DNA of 64,000 nt from NCBI RefSeq assembly GCF_040869045.1, contig NC_090322.1, forward strand, positions 174,668,672 to 174,732,671. The letters are read 5' to 3'. A program made the position numbers and the translations under genes. The DNA comes from Eurosta solidaginis. Lineage: Eukaryota > Arthropoda > Insecta > Diptera > Tephritidae. The notes under the pieces were generated by a model, which was not told the DNA's origin, made no database searches, and saw only the letters and a program-made list of their open reading frames with translations. Position 1 is the first letter of the stretch; each line of letters begins with the position of its first letter. This document shows, one piece after another, positions 10,417 through 22,099 of the stretch.

Positions 10417-11915
10417 TGTGACGAATGTTAGCAACGCTAGGGGATGCTATCATCTCTAATCCAATACTAAGCAGTGACTTGTATGCACATCAACAAATCA
10501 ATCATTCACCCTTATCGCGAGTTTTATTTTCACCCGAAAATAATCACAGTTTTTGTTCACCCTATCGCAGAGGGTGGCGAAACAATTTTTCATGTTCGAA
10601 AAAGATTTCACCTTATCGGCAACTCATTGTTCGGGCGAAATGAACAGCGGGGAAACCAAAGTTTGTTCACTTATATTTTACAGGCGAACGAGAGGAAAAC
10701 AAAATGTAATTAATTTTTTGTTTTTAAATTTGATACTCTTATAATTATATGTACTTCTATTATTAGAAATAAATCAATAAATAATGCACAATCGGAAGCT
10801 GAGTGGAAAAAAGTGAAATTCCTGTATTGCTAAGTATGTAAATTCTATTTTTCCACAACGTATCAGTCGGCCAAGTTATCCATTGTGGACAAAGCAACGG
10901 TTCCAAAATGTTGATCACCTCACTGAAACAAGATTACCTAAAACCCACTTCATGGTCCTTTCCAACGCTTTTTCCCTATGCGAAAAAAACGAAGACATTT
11001 ACCCAACTTTACAATTGGTGGAACTCCAACTTTGTGCTTCAATGGTGGCAAGGAGTTGGTAAGAATAACTAGCCTGTAATATTGGCGAAAGCTAATTGAA
11101 AAAAATTAACTTGTTATTCAAAAGTGCTGAAAATAGTAATTTTTAGCTTACAGTGAATCATTTAGCTCCAAAGGGTTAGAACTGTCCCTTAATTGCCTCC
11201 GAATCGCTTTCACATATATATTTGCCTCGCGCTCAATCAATACCAACCTAAGTGCAATACTAAACATTATTTTATTAATTTTTTATTTATATTTTTGTTG
11301 TATTTTAAGGAAATATATGCTTGGTTACAAAATTTACACAGTTGTAAGTAAATTATTTGTTCACTGCCAATTCGCAATAAAGCATCAGCTGTTTCGAACT
11401 GAACTTTTGTTCGCCCGAAATTGCCGATAGGCGGAAAAAGTTCACCCGAACAAAAGAAGTGAAGGCGAACACTTTTCCGCGTGAACTTCGCGATAAGGGT
11501 GATTATGTCTTTACATATGTCCATACAAGCAGCGGAGAGCACAAACAGATGCATATATCTGAGATGCTCCCTGAGGTGGGCGATCATCGGTGGGAGTGAG
11601 TGATATACACGCGCATATGAGAAGCTATAACGTACATCTGTAGTTCTGTTATAGCTGGTAGCAAATTCTAGAAATAGAAACGCCTAGAAATACGTCAACG
11701 AGGAAACCAAAAAGTACAAAAGCAGTAGCAGCTGAGGCACGACGAATCAGTTTGTTTAAGCACGCTATCTGTCGAGAAGTAGTAGTGTTATTGTGAAGTA
11801 CTTGAATAAAGGCCATTTTGCATTATTGAATAGTGGAGTTATTTATTCAACAGTTTAGTGATTCGAACGTTAGTAGCAGGTTGCAAATAAGAGGAATTTC
11901 AGTAAATTAGTCACA
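10417..11915 (+). repeat. Solo LTR split by a DNA transposon
   Basis: The left part, 10417-10506, starts TGTGACGAATGTTAGCAACG. The right part, 11502-11915, ends in the same TTTGCATTATTGAATAGTGG-type tail as the other LTRs, finishing TTAGTCACA. Together they make one LTR of about 500 bp with a perfect 4-bp duplication GTAT (10413-10416 and 11916-11919). The TIR element at 10507-11501 sits inside it. Confidence 0.85.
10507..11501. mobile_element. 995-bp TIR transposon nested in the solo LTR
   Basis: The termini are CACCCTTATCGCGAGTT on the left and the inverse of CACCCTTATCGCGAAGTT on the right. They are flanked by ATT on both sides (10504-10506, 11502-11504), a 3-bp duplication. Subterminal repeats occur in both halves, in forms such as TATCGGCAA and TTCGGGCGAA. 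No transposase frame is present, so it is non-autonomous. The superfamily is not assigned: a 3-bp duplication would suit PIF/Harbinger or CACTA, but the ends are not typical of either. Confidence 0.82.
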
Positions 11916-12001
11916 GTATAAACAATTCATACTTTTAGTAAAAAATAAAATTAATAGAAAATAAATAAATTTTATATATTGGTTTCCGATCGGTTTGATT
12001 G

Positions 12002-12427
12002 ATTTTCATATATTTTTGGTAAGCTTTTCCGATCTATTCGGAAGTAGTGCAAATAAAACAATTTATTTCACCTTACAGCTCGACGTTTCGCCAAATTTCC
12101 TTGGCTTCTTCTGGAGCAATTCTGTATTTGTTAACAATAAAAACACAAAAACAACAACAACATTCATTTGAAATTATCACAATTACACATATTAACATTT
12201 GACATGTTAAACATGTTAAATCAATGTTAAATGTTAAAATGTGTAATTGTGATAATTTCAAATTAATGTTGTTGTTGTTTTTGTGTTTTTATTGTTAACA
12301 AATACAGAATTGCTCCAGAAGAAGCCAAGGAAATTTGGCGAAACGTCGAGCTGTAAGGTGAAATAAATTGTTTTATTTGCACTACTTCCGAATAGATCGG
12401 AAAAGCTTACCAAAAATATATGAAAAT
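12002..12427. repeat. 426-bp near-perfect palindrome (fold-back element)
   Basis: The sequence from ATTTTCATATATTTTTGG at 12002 is the inverse complement of the sequence ending at 12427, and the arms meet at about 12214. The middle contains ACATGTTAAACATGTTAAAT, itself palindromic. Arms carry (CAA)n and its complement, and the phrase AAATTTCCTTGGCTTCTTCTG with its inverse. The RNA would fold into one long hairpin. No coding potential is credible; the overlapping frames are mirror images of each other. Confidence 0.88.
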
Positions 12428-12609
12428 AAATAAAACTGAAAAGGAGAAAAAGTTCTGCAATTTTTCGCCAAATATTTATATTTTCCAAAAGTCGAAAATT
12501 AAAAAAAAAGGTATTCTGAGTAGCTTTTCAAGTAACAAAAATTGACGTGAGCAGATTTTCAATAGTTCTGGAGTTCCTAAAACGAATAAAAAAGTTCTGA
12601 AAAACTTGA

Positions 12610-12957
12610 TGTGGCAACTGTGTAGTACAGACAGGTTGATGGCAACCTTAGCCACAAAGGAACATAAAGGAAACAAAATAACGAGTGCGCTCATCGAACA
12701 AAATAACATATACACAAACACTTGTATATACATAAGTACATGATCAACTTTTAAAGCAAGCATTCTCATTCGTATAAATCGCTTTTCGCTGTCAAGTCGT
12801 AAACTCGAGTCGCAAATTTATCATTTAATTAATTTCATTTCATTTTGGTTAAGTTTAGTAATTATAGTTTTTTCATTAATGTAAATACAATTTAATTTAA
12901 ATAAACGGGAATTATATAGCTGCTGAGCTAATTCGGTGTGTTCATCTATTTACCACA
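12610..12957 (+). repeat. 5' LTR of the CsRn1-type element
   Basis: It begins TGTGGCAACTGTGTAG and ends TTTACCACA. It is followed after one base by the tRNA-Trp-like primer site. Confidence 0.92.
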
Positions 12958-13218
12958 CTGGTGACCCCGAATAAAAATTGGAGATAGTGAACTTAGCATC
13001 GAATATTAAATATCCATCAGCAGTGAGTGCGTACGCTTCCCAGCAAATAAAACGATTCCTCAAATCTCAAGCTACGAATTTGTGAAAAAGTTTGTAGTTT
13101 CACATTTGGAACACCTAAAAATTTGGTACAGCGCCAACTTAAGGCAAATATCACGCCACCAAAATACCGTTATAACGGGCAACAGTAGTCTTCTCACATA
13201 TATACGGCAGCCAACAAC

Positions 13219-14143
13219 ATGGGCATCAAAGACAACAACAAAAGTGTACAAGAAGTCCCGACCGAAAACGGCGGCGCAGTCGGCGGCGCCAACGCAGATG
13301 GAGACAGCGAAAGACCACAAATCATTGCGATATTCGGCAAAATACCGTCCCCAAAGCTCAACTCAAAATATAACATCGAATCTTGGTTTATCAAAGTAGA
13401 CGCATGGTTCGAGTTACATGGTTTTGGGGTACGCAAAGAAAAAGACAGCAATAATCGCTCACGCCGATGACTACATCCTCGATCAAGTATTCGATTTGGT
13501 TCGCAGCCCGCCAAATACCGCACCGTATACCACTCTTAAAAATGCGATTAAAGACAAATTTAGTGATTCAGCAATGGCTCGGCTTGACAAACTCACCGCA
13601 ATACAACTGGGCGACGCTACACCCAGTCATTTATTAAGCCAGATGCAAAGAACCAACGCAACTAAAGACGAGTCAGTCATACAACAATATTGGCTTAAAC
13701 AGCTACCGGAATCCGCTCGAGCCGTTATTGCCGGTATGCTCCAAGTTCAGCCAAGCACACCGTTACACCAACTGGCCCTCACCGCAGATGCAGTACTGGA
13801 TACACTAAGCCGCCACTCAACCACAACGCAACCAAAAGGATCCGCCATTAACGCTATCGAAGCTTCGACCAGCCAAGTGCAAGTACTCCAGAAACGCATT
13901 GAGAAACATGATACGATCCTGGAAGACATCAATAGTAAGCTAAACCGGCTCATGTTGCGAGATCGTAGCCGACAACGTGAACATTCGCAAAGCAACGCTA
14001 AACGTTCTACCACTCCGCATCGCACGACCAATGCACAACAAAATCCCACCTGTTGGTATCACCGTGAGTATAGCACACAATCACGCAAGTGTCGCAGTGC
14101 ATGCGACTTCCCCGTCAAGAAAGCAGACTCTACAAAAAACTAA
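13219..14143 (+). pseudogene. gag: CsRn1-type gag, one frameshift
   Basis: The start is MGIKDNNKSVQEVP. The frame changes near 13430 and continues to 14143. The capsid-like part has VFDLVRSPPNTAPYTTLK and LKQLPESARAVIAGML, phrases shared by Gag of this clade. The end carries the zinc finger CWYHREYSTQSRKCRSAC (C-x3-H, then C-x3-C), the CHCC form particular to CsRn1 relatives. Gag would form the particle and bind RNA. Confidence 0.85.
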
Positions 14144-17048
14144 ATACCGCCGAAACAGTAACGCTCGAATGTTCCGGCTGTGAAATACCGAGCAACAAAT
14201 CACAGTGCGAAGTGAAGGTAAACATTTCAGAATTTACTAGATATAAACGTTTCTTTATAGAAGACAGGAGATCAACCCAATCATTCTTGATAGACACAGG
14301 AGCGAAAGTATCGGTCGTACCACCAACTCGAGCGTGTCGACTACGCAGATCCGAAAGTAACCCTCTTTACGCGCGAACGGAACTACTATCAAAACCTATG
14401 GCACAACGCGTCGAACACTCGATCTAGGCCTCCAACAAAAGTTATCGTGGAATTTTATCATAGCTGAAACGAAATACGCTATTATTGGCATGGATTTTCT
14501 TCACCATTACAATTTAATCATCGATGTAGCGAATTCTACGTTATTAAACAAAAGTTTGGCCTCCATCAGACATCGCTAGTATAACATCATCAAACATTAC
14601 CGACGTACATAGAAAAATCGACGATATCCAAAATCTACTACGAGAATACTCTACTATCACGAATCCCCACGCATCGGCTCCTTCCGCTAGTCAGGTAGGA
14701 GTTACACATAGCATAGAAACCAGAGGATCACCAGTCCTTGCACGACCCAGACGTCTAACACCCGATAAACTGAAAGCCGCGAAAGAGGAATTCGAATATC
14801 TATCCCGGCTCGGAATATGTCGGAAGCTCATATGCTTCTCCGTTACACTTGGTAAAAAAATCGAATTGAGAGTGGCGACCGTGCGGGGACTACGCAGTTT
14901 TTCAAGGTTTGGACTTCGTATTCGTGTATATTGACGATGTGTGTGTCGCTTCCGAGCAGCACAAACAACACTTACGGCAGGTTTTCGAAAGGCTTCAACA
15001 GTCTCACCTCACAATTAATCTGGTCAAATGCAAGTTCGCGCAAAAACAGATTGAGTTCCTGTCACATGTAGTCAATATACAAGGTATAAAACCGTTGCCA
15101 GAGAAAGTTCAAGCAATTAGCAAGTTTCCTTTGCTTGAAGTTGCCAAAGATTTGCGTCCATTTCTAGCAATGATTAATTTCTATCGTCGTTTTTTGCCTA
15201 AAGCAGTGGATCATCAAATTCCTCTCGTTAAGTTAATCCCTGGAAATAGGAAAAACGATAAAACGCGTATCAAATGGACTGAGGAAACCATACATCATTT
15301 CGACGAATGTAAAAAGGCGCTCACAAACGCAGCACTGCTTGTTCACCCAGCACCAAACGCACAAATATCTCTCAATACAGATGGAAGCGACACAGCCGTC
15401 GGTGCAGTCCTACACCAAATCGTTGGAAATAAACTTCAACCTCTCGCGTTTTCAGCCTTAAACTCACCGAAGCACAAAAGAAATATAGTACCTACGATCG
15501 AGAGCTTCTGGCAATATATTTAGCCATCAAACACTTTCGTGCTAAGTTGGAGGGAAAACGCTTTGAAGTTCGTACGGATCACAAGCCGTTAATATATGCT
15601 TTCAAACAAAAGCACGATCGAGCTTCACGACAGCTGCGGCAACTAGACTATAAGTCAATTCACAACAAACATCATCCATGTTGCCGGCATCGAAAATACG
15701 ACAGCAGATACGCTCTCACGCATCGCGATGGTAGAGACAGCAACCATCGACTATCAGCGAATCGCCGACGAACAGACCAGTTGCACAGAGTTACAAAAGC
15801 TCATCAACGACAACAATACATCTCTGCAGCTTAAAAAGCTTCGTATGCCAAATACAAATAGTACAATCTACTGTGACGTATCTACAGCAGAAGTTCGCCC
15901 GTTCATCCCACGCCGCCCTCGTAATGATGTAATCAACAAAATGCACCAGATTTCACACGGGGGTACGAGCGACAACAAAACTCATCAAAACACGCTTCGT
16001 GTGGCCAAATATGGGCAAAGACGTTTCGGAAGCAGTACAACGGTGCATTAGCTGCCAACAGTCAAAGATCAGCAAGCACGTTCACGCACCGCTTCAAAAA
16101 TTTTCTCTACCTGAGTGCAGGTTCGAGCACATCAACATAGATCTCATTGGCCCACTACCGCCATCAAACGAATACCAATACTGCCTCACCATCATAGACA
16201 GATACACGCGATGGCCGGAAGCAGTCCTACTCAGATATAACCGCAGAAACGGTCGCCAAAGAACTTATTAACGTTTGGGTTTCACGCTTTGGCGTCCCTG
16301 CACGCATCACAACGGACAAGGTCGGCAGTTTGAATCCCAGTTATTCAACGAATTATCACGCATACTAGGTATAACTCACCTACGTACAACGGCATATCAC
16401 CCCCAAGCCAATGGCATAATAGAACGCTGGCATCGCTCACTAAAAACGGCGATAACATGCCACCAGAGACAATACTGGATTAACTGTCTACCAATAGTTC
16501 TACTCGGATTGCGTACCGCGTTTAAACCCGACATTAATACAACATCTGCACAACTTGTCTACGGCAGCACATTACGTTTTCCGGGACAGTTCTTCATCGA
16601 AACACGAATGCCGATTCCACAATCCGACTTCGTGAAACAACTCACTAACGTCATGCAAGAGATACGCCCAGTACAAACATAAAATCATAGCAGTTCCAAG
16701 CAATTTGTTTCCGCAAAGCTCATAGACGCAACTCACGTTTTCGTGCGCAACGATAAAGTTCGCCCGGCATTCCAACCACCATACGATGGTCCATATCAGG
16801 TTGTATCTAAAAACCAAAAATATTTCACCATCAAAACGAATAAAAACAACGTCAACGTATCCATAGACCGACTGAAACCAGCTTTTATGGAAGTACAACA
16901 AATTGGTACTCAAACACCAACAACATCGACGCAACAAAGCTCATCCCAGATGCACTCATCATCACAGCTACCCGGTCAGCAGCCCCCATCTGAATCGACG
17001 GGCCGCCTCGGACGAAGAATAAGACTCCCCGTCCATTTCAGGACGTAA
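14144..17048 (+). pseudogene. pol: CsRn1-type pol, frameshifted and with a deleted RT core
   Basis: The protease motif is FLIDTGAKVSVVPP (about 14284-14326). The RT start (DKLKAAKEEFEYLSRLGI) reaches the CGDY motif near 14886. It then jumps directly to FVFVYIDDVCVASE (14911-14952), so roughly 100 codons between RT blocks 1 and 5 are missing while the YIDD box stays. RNase H follows (ISLNTDGSDTAVGAVLHQ, FEVRTDHKPLIYAF). Integrase spans about 15900-16680 with HINIDLIGPLPP, TTDKGRQFES and NGIIERWHRSLK. The C-terminal part (16743-17048) ends just before the polypurine tract. At least four frame changes occur. Confidence 0.88.
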
Positions 17049-17064
17049 AGTCTGGGGGGAGCAC

Positions 17065-17412
17065 TGTGGCAACTGTGTAGTACAGACAGGTTGATGGCAA
17101 CCTTAGCCATAAAGGAATATAAAGGAAACAAAATAGCGAGTGCGCTCATCGAACAAAATAACACATACCCAAACACTTGTATATACATAAGTACATGATC
17201 AACTTTTACAGCAAGCATTCTCATTCGTATAAATCGCTTTTCGCTGTCAAGTCGTAAACTCGAGTCGCAAATTTATCATTTAATTAAATTCATTTCATCT
17301 TAGTTAAGTTTAGTAATTATAGTTTTTTCATTAATGTAAATATAATTTAATTTAAATAAACGGGAGTTATACAGCTGCTGAGCTAATTCGGTGTTTTCAT
17401 CTATTTACCACA
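17065..17412 (+). repeat. 3' LTR of the CsRn1-type element
   Basis: It has the same length and termini as the 5' LTR. It is preceded by the polypurine tract GGGGGGAGCAC (about 17054-17064). Confidence 0.92.
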
Positions 17413-17840
17413 CTTGATAATTGGGCGTTCTGGTTTTTGACATCCTTACAATCTTGGCCTGTAATCCTTCTCGAAAAACCAATTATTGGATAAAGATACC
17501 TGAAAATGTTGTATAGTGTTAAAAATTTTACAAGTAAAGTCACTGCTACAATATTGTTTTTTAACTTTAAATACGAAATGCGTCTAAACACTTCACCTCA
17601 AGCTTAAAGCCGTACATTTTAATGTGGTGTTTATTATAAATTTAACGGAACACCATGTGTTCTAAGCAGGTAGTATATATTGCTAATCTCATTATTTTAC
17701 AAAGTTTATATCTTTATTATCGACGATTTGGTAAAGGTTGTGCAAAAACAGTTTCTACTAGCTTAGTATATTTTATTAACCTGTAATATATTCTATATAT
17801 GCCAAATAATTAGACCACTATTTTGTGTCGTAGAGGATAA

Positions 17841-18030
17841 CAATAAACTCCTCTCTAGACGAACGAAAATTACGCTCTACAAGTCGCTCATCTCGTACGG
17901 TGTCGACGACAGAAGATCAAATGGCTCTTCGTGTGTTCGAGATTCTCAGGAAGATTTATGGTCCTAACCGTGATGCCGATGGCGAGCATCTAAGTAGGTA
18001 TAATGTGAGCTATATGAGCTTTAAGCAGAT
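17841..18030 (+). pseudogene. Fragment of a non-LTR ORF2 C-terminal region
   Basis: Conceptual translation gives SRRTKITLYKSLI, then after a small gap TEDQMALRVFE and LRKIYGP, phrases found after the RT domain in RTE-like and related non-LTR elements. The piece is short, frameshifted and isolated. The clade is uncertain. The stretch 17413-17840 before it holds nothing else recognisable. Confidence 0.6.
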
Positions 18031-18194
18031 ATGACGATAGTACAGCGAATAAAAACTCAAAGGCATCGCTGTCTAAGACGAAGACGCAAGTTCATAGACC
18101 GTATAACCTACTATTTCAGAACTCATGACGGTTTCTTCTAATTTACTCATTTTCTATGTATAATAATTTAATATAAAATAACTTTTAAATATAT

Positions 18195-18701
18195 TGTAAC
18201 GAATTTAGGGAAACTCCGCTTATTTTACACCTTCTACTAACGTTCGTATCGCTAAACTGTTGAATCAATAACTCTAATATTCAATAATGCAAAAATGGTC
18301 TTTATTAGATTACTTTGAAAGTACTTCACAATAACACTTAACTTCACAACCAATAGCGTGCTTAAATCAAACTGATTACTGACTACTCAGCTTTCGCTGC
18401 TTTTATACTCTCTGTTGTCTCGTCCAACCATTTCTCCCAAAGTCTAGTAACTTCTCGAAACTCATGGTTGGTTACCAGCCACACATGAATATTTGTAGTT
18501 CATAGTCTCTCGCATAGCCATATGCGTGTGTATGTGTGAGTACTACTTCAGATGATGATTACATCTGTGTGTAAGTTATCTCTTCGTTGTCTTGTATGTA
18601 TGTGGGTAAATGATGGTTAATGTGTTTATGTAGCTTGGTTTAATGTTTTTGTTGTTGTGCATTTACTTAGTAACAGCTTAGAGATGGTAATATTCGTCAC
18701 A
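18195..18701 (-). repeat. Solo LTR, Gypsy LTR family
   Basis: The LTR is 507 bp, starting TGTAACGAATTTAGGG and ending TATTCGTCACA on the + strand. It is the inverse of the LTR orientation at 8909. A perfect 4-bp duplication ATAT flanks it (18191-18194, 18702-18705). Confidence 0.88.
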
Positions 18702-18705
18702 ATAT

Positions 18706-19227
18706 GCATTTCAAAAGTCTGAAAGACATCAAATTACATTCCGTTCTCCTTTCGCGTTTGACTTGGTTGGGCCAAAATCTAAAGTGGACCTAAGGGTGGC
18801 ATCTGCACTCCATTCTGGCGAATTGGCGGAGTTGGGATGTGCACTGCTAGACTAGAAAAACTAGTTAGGGAAAGCTTTTGCACTCCCAACAGGAAGTGAT
18901 GTAATGGTGTGACGCCACATAACGGGAAAATAAAATTAAAGTGAACTAACGGAAAAAGTTTAAGTGAACATAACGGAACAAAAACACATGGCTACACGCC
19001 ACATATTGAAATAAAATAGAGAAAAGTCTCGTAATTGGTGATGGCGCTTTAATTCATTGAATGGGCCAAATAATTCGATTTATAATCGACCTCGCTAGCC
19101 ACGGTGCGGGAGTTACTTAAACCTCAAAAAAAAAAAAAGAACAAATTTATATAATAAAATATTTTAAAATAAAATAAATTACGCTGAATAAAACAAAGTA
19201 ATATAAAATAAAGAAATGACAATTATT
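18706..19227. other. Intergenic, no gene seen
   Basis: AT-rich sequence between a solo LTR and a piggyBac element. No reading frame or repeat was recognised. Confidence 0.4.
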
Positions 19228-19231
19228 TTAA

Positions 19232-22053
19232 CCCTAGAACACACACCCGGGTACAAATGTATCCAGTATCAACTTTGAAGTGTTGTAACTTTTGAACCGC
19301 TATACCTAGGATCTAGGAAGATTATTTAGTTTTGAGTTAAAATTCAAAATTTGAACCAGATCGGGCCATTGGTTCAGGAGCTACAGCCTTCCAAACACGT
19401 TATATACGTAAACACACACCCGGGATACGTTTGTACCCCCAATAGTAAAAATCCTCATAATAATCAAAAAAAAAAACATTTTTTATATTATTTTTTTATT
19501 TGAAGAATTAAAAATATTAATTTCACACATTATATTATTGACTTTTATTATAAAAATGCATCTTATATCTAAGGAAAATCATGGCAAATAGAGCAATTTG
19601 TTGATGTGACCGAATGTACAAGACACATTGGCTTCTTACATTTGGCGCACAGCTTTCTGGTTTTTCTACGGCGTTTGCGTAACATAAATAACAAGATCCG
19701 GACACAGGTTTTGGCGTGCGCGCTGCGGCAGATGTTGATGCTGCTGTTGACACCATTGATTCCAGCGGTCGGTTGAAATATGCTTCAATAGCAATTTTAG
19801 TCGAAAAATGTCGCGTCACTTGGCTCTGGCTTCAATAATGGGCATACACAATGCTTCAGCCAAGCTGTGCAGGATCTGCTTACGCTTGTTGTTTGTTCTC
19901 CAAGGCAACATAGGGTTATTCAAATCGTAGACAATGTAGGCTGCAAGAGCTGTAATGTCCAACATGTTGAAGAACATCGCTAGTGGCCATCGTTTTGATT
20001 GTCTTTTTGTTGGATATTCCGCAAACATTTGGTCCATTCGATCAACACCACCTTTGGTACGATTATAATATTCAATTATTTCAGGTTTCCCACTGTCAGC
20101 TATTTCAGCATCATTATGCATGGTCGAAAGCAAAATTACTGCTTTATTTTTTTTGGGAACATAAGAGCACATTGTCACATTATTCTTGAAGCCAAATGTG
20201 GTTGAACCAATTGTCCTGTTTTTGTTCTGCTTCATTTCTTGAGGAATATATGATTTGTTTTTGCGCAAAGTTCCAACGATCGTGAGTTTCCAGGTGAGAA
20301 GCAGTTCTGCAACTGGCAAAGTCGTGAAAAAATTGTCCATTGTAATGTTTCGGCCACTTCCTTGGTATTTGGTAGACAAATCCTTCACCACTCGTTCGCC
20401 TTGGTTCGTTTCCCTACCAGTTTCTGCTTGGCCAGTATATATTTGTCCATGCAGTGGATATGCATTTGTGGCATCGCAAATCCACCAAACCTTGACACCA
20501 TATTTAGCAGGTTTTGACGGTATGTGCTGCGTAAACCGTGTGCGTCCACGGTAAGGAAATAATTGTTCATCAATCGTCAAGCATGAGCTGGGCTTGTAAT
20601 GTGCAGCAAGATTATTGTTCATCATCGTCCACAACTATCTGATCGGTGCTGCTTTATCAGTTAGTAAGCGTCTTGCACGAGTGTTTTTATCGTCAAATCT
20701 TAGGAACCGCAATATCGAACAGAAACGGTTGACTCCCATTGTGGCGCGATATAAAGGATAGTTTTTGACGCTCCATAAATCTCGAACATGTTCTCCATTG
20801 CTATGGTTCATACCAGTCATAATAAGTATGCCAAAAAATGCATACAGCTCTGTTATTGACACAGGCGTCCATGACTTAGGAGTTGTGTTTGGATGCGCAT
20901 TGTTGTAAGCATTATAAGTTTCTTTTGCTAATTTATTTGTGTGGCGCATAATTATATCAGCCATTTCAACGTTCATGAAACATTTGAATGTTTGCTCTAT
21001 TGACAACATTTCAGTGCATCTGGCTGGTCCAGAACGTTCTCTTATAATATTTTGTCCGAGTACCTGACGCCTTACATTTGGTTCTTTCATCCACTCAGTA
21101 CCATCACGTGCAACAAATTTTTCGCCACTAGCAGATAATTCATTATTTTCTTCTACTTATTCATCTTCTTCTTCATCGTCTTCTTCATCATCCTCATAGT
21201 CCGCATAATCAGGTAATACTTCTGCGGCACTTTGCGAAACTTCAGCATCGTCATCAGCAATTTCAATGTCATTGAATTGAATTTCTTCTTCATCTACTGA
21301 GTCAAAGTCATAGGGAGCGTCATCGTCACAAATTTCATCAAATAAAGATTGTATATATGATTCTCGCTGTTCCTCAGTTATTCTGCATAATAAAAAAAAT
21401 TAGTATATGTTTACATTGTTGCTTATTTTACATTTTTTACCTTCTATATGCTGCTTTTGATAAATATTCGTTTCTTCTTGAAGTCATTTCGTATCCAGTT
21501 ATTTAGTTTCAGTTATATTTATTTTCACTTATATTTTCACTTCTTACAATTTTGAGCGCCAAAACAATAATGAATATATCAACAGGCAGCATTTATAACA
21601 ACACCTCGTGTGAAAACAACCCTTGCAGCTGCATATAAAATACAAAAACCAGTTATACCAGTGTATTTGCTACCTACGTACCCATACCTTGCGCGACCTT
21701 TTTGCACATATCTTTTGAACCAGGTAGAATATTTCAATGAAATAAAAACCAAAATGTGTATTCGTTGTTACTCTACAAGAATATTATTATAAATTATATT
21801 ATTTTGTTTTGCATTTATCAGGACAACAACAAAAACAAAAATCCACTGTTGCATGTCCTGACTTTATTTGCCCATATCTCTGGAACCAGTAGGAATATTC
21901 GAATGAAACAAAAGACAAAATACTTGTTATATATTAAAATATACATTTAAAAAAAAAAAATCAGAGAAATCGGTTGAATAAGCATTAAAAAAACCGCAAA
22001 ATAAGGTCCCGGGTGTGTGTTTACGTGGTATTTTCTGGGTGTGTGTTCTAGGG
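19232..22053 (-). mobile_element. piggyBac-type DNA transposon, complete ends
   Basis: It is flanked by TTAA at 19228-19231 and 22054-22057, the piggyBac target duplication. The 17-bp terminal repeat CCCTAGAACACACACCC is perfect at both ends. A second inverted pair, GTAAACACACACCCGGGA, lies about 170 bp inside the left end and about 30 bp inside the right end. One transposase gene runs on the - strand. Length is 2822 bp. The TIRs suggest recent mobility, but the gene carries inactivating changes. Confidence 0.95.
19580..21487 (-). pseudogene. piggyBac transposase with a 58-nt intron, nearly intact
   Basis: The start ATG is at 21485-21487. A short first exon (47 nt) is followed by an intron (21383-21440, GTAAAA...GCAG), and the phase is kept. 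An acidic N-terminal region follows, then the DDE_Tnp_1_7 core. The three catalytic aspartates are visible in LTIDEQLFPYRGR, ITMDNFF and GGVDRMDQM. Inactivating changes: TAA at 21157-21159, TAG at 20635-20637 (both in frame with the flanking sequence), a shift near 19818, and another near 19690 inside the C-terminal cysteine-rich domain, whose C/H residues are still readable across frames. Confidence 0.92.
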
Positions 22054-22099
22054 TTAATATAATACAAAAGTGAACGATAAATTAAAAGTAAAATAAAAG

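Larger units (their letters stand above)
12610..17412 (+). mobile_element. CsRn1-type Ty3/Gypsy LTR retrotransposon, full length with both LTRs
   Basis: Two LTRs of 348 bp (12610-12957 and 17065-17412) enclose gag and pol and are flanked by a 5-bp duplication CTTGA (12605-12609, 17413-17417). The primer site TGGTGACCCCGA (12959-12970) fits tRNA-Trp. The nucleocapsid has a CHCC finger. Both traits are known for the CsRn1 clade. The LTRs differ at about 13 positions by eye. Coding parts are frameshifted, and the RT core is deleted near 14890-14905, so the copy cannot move on its own. Confidence 0.92.

Noticed and set aside
20255..20554. 99-codon + strand frame within the piggyBac element
   Set aside because: Shadow of the transposase on the other strand, whose catalytic motifs are clear.
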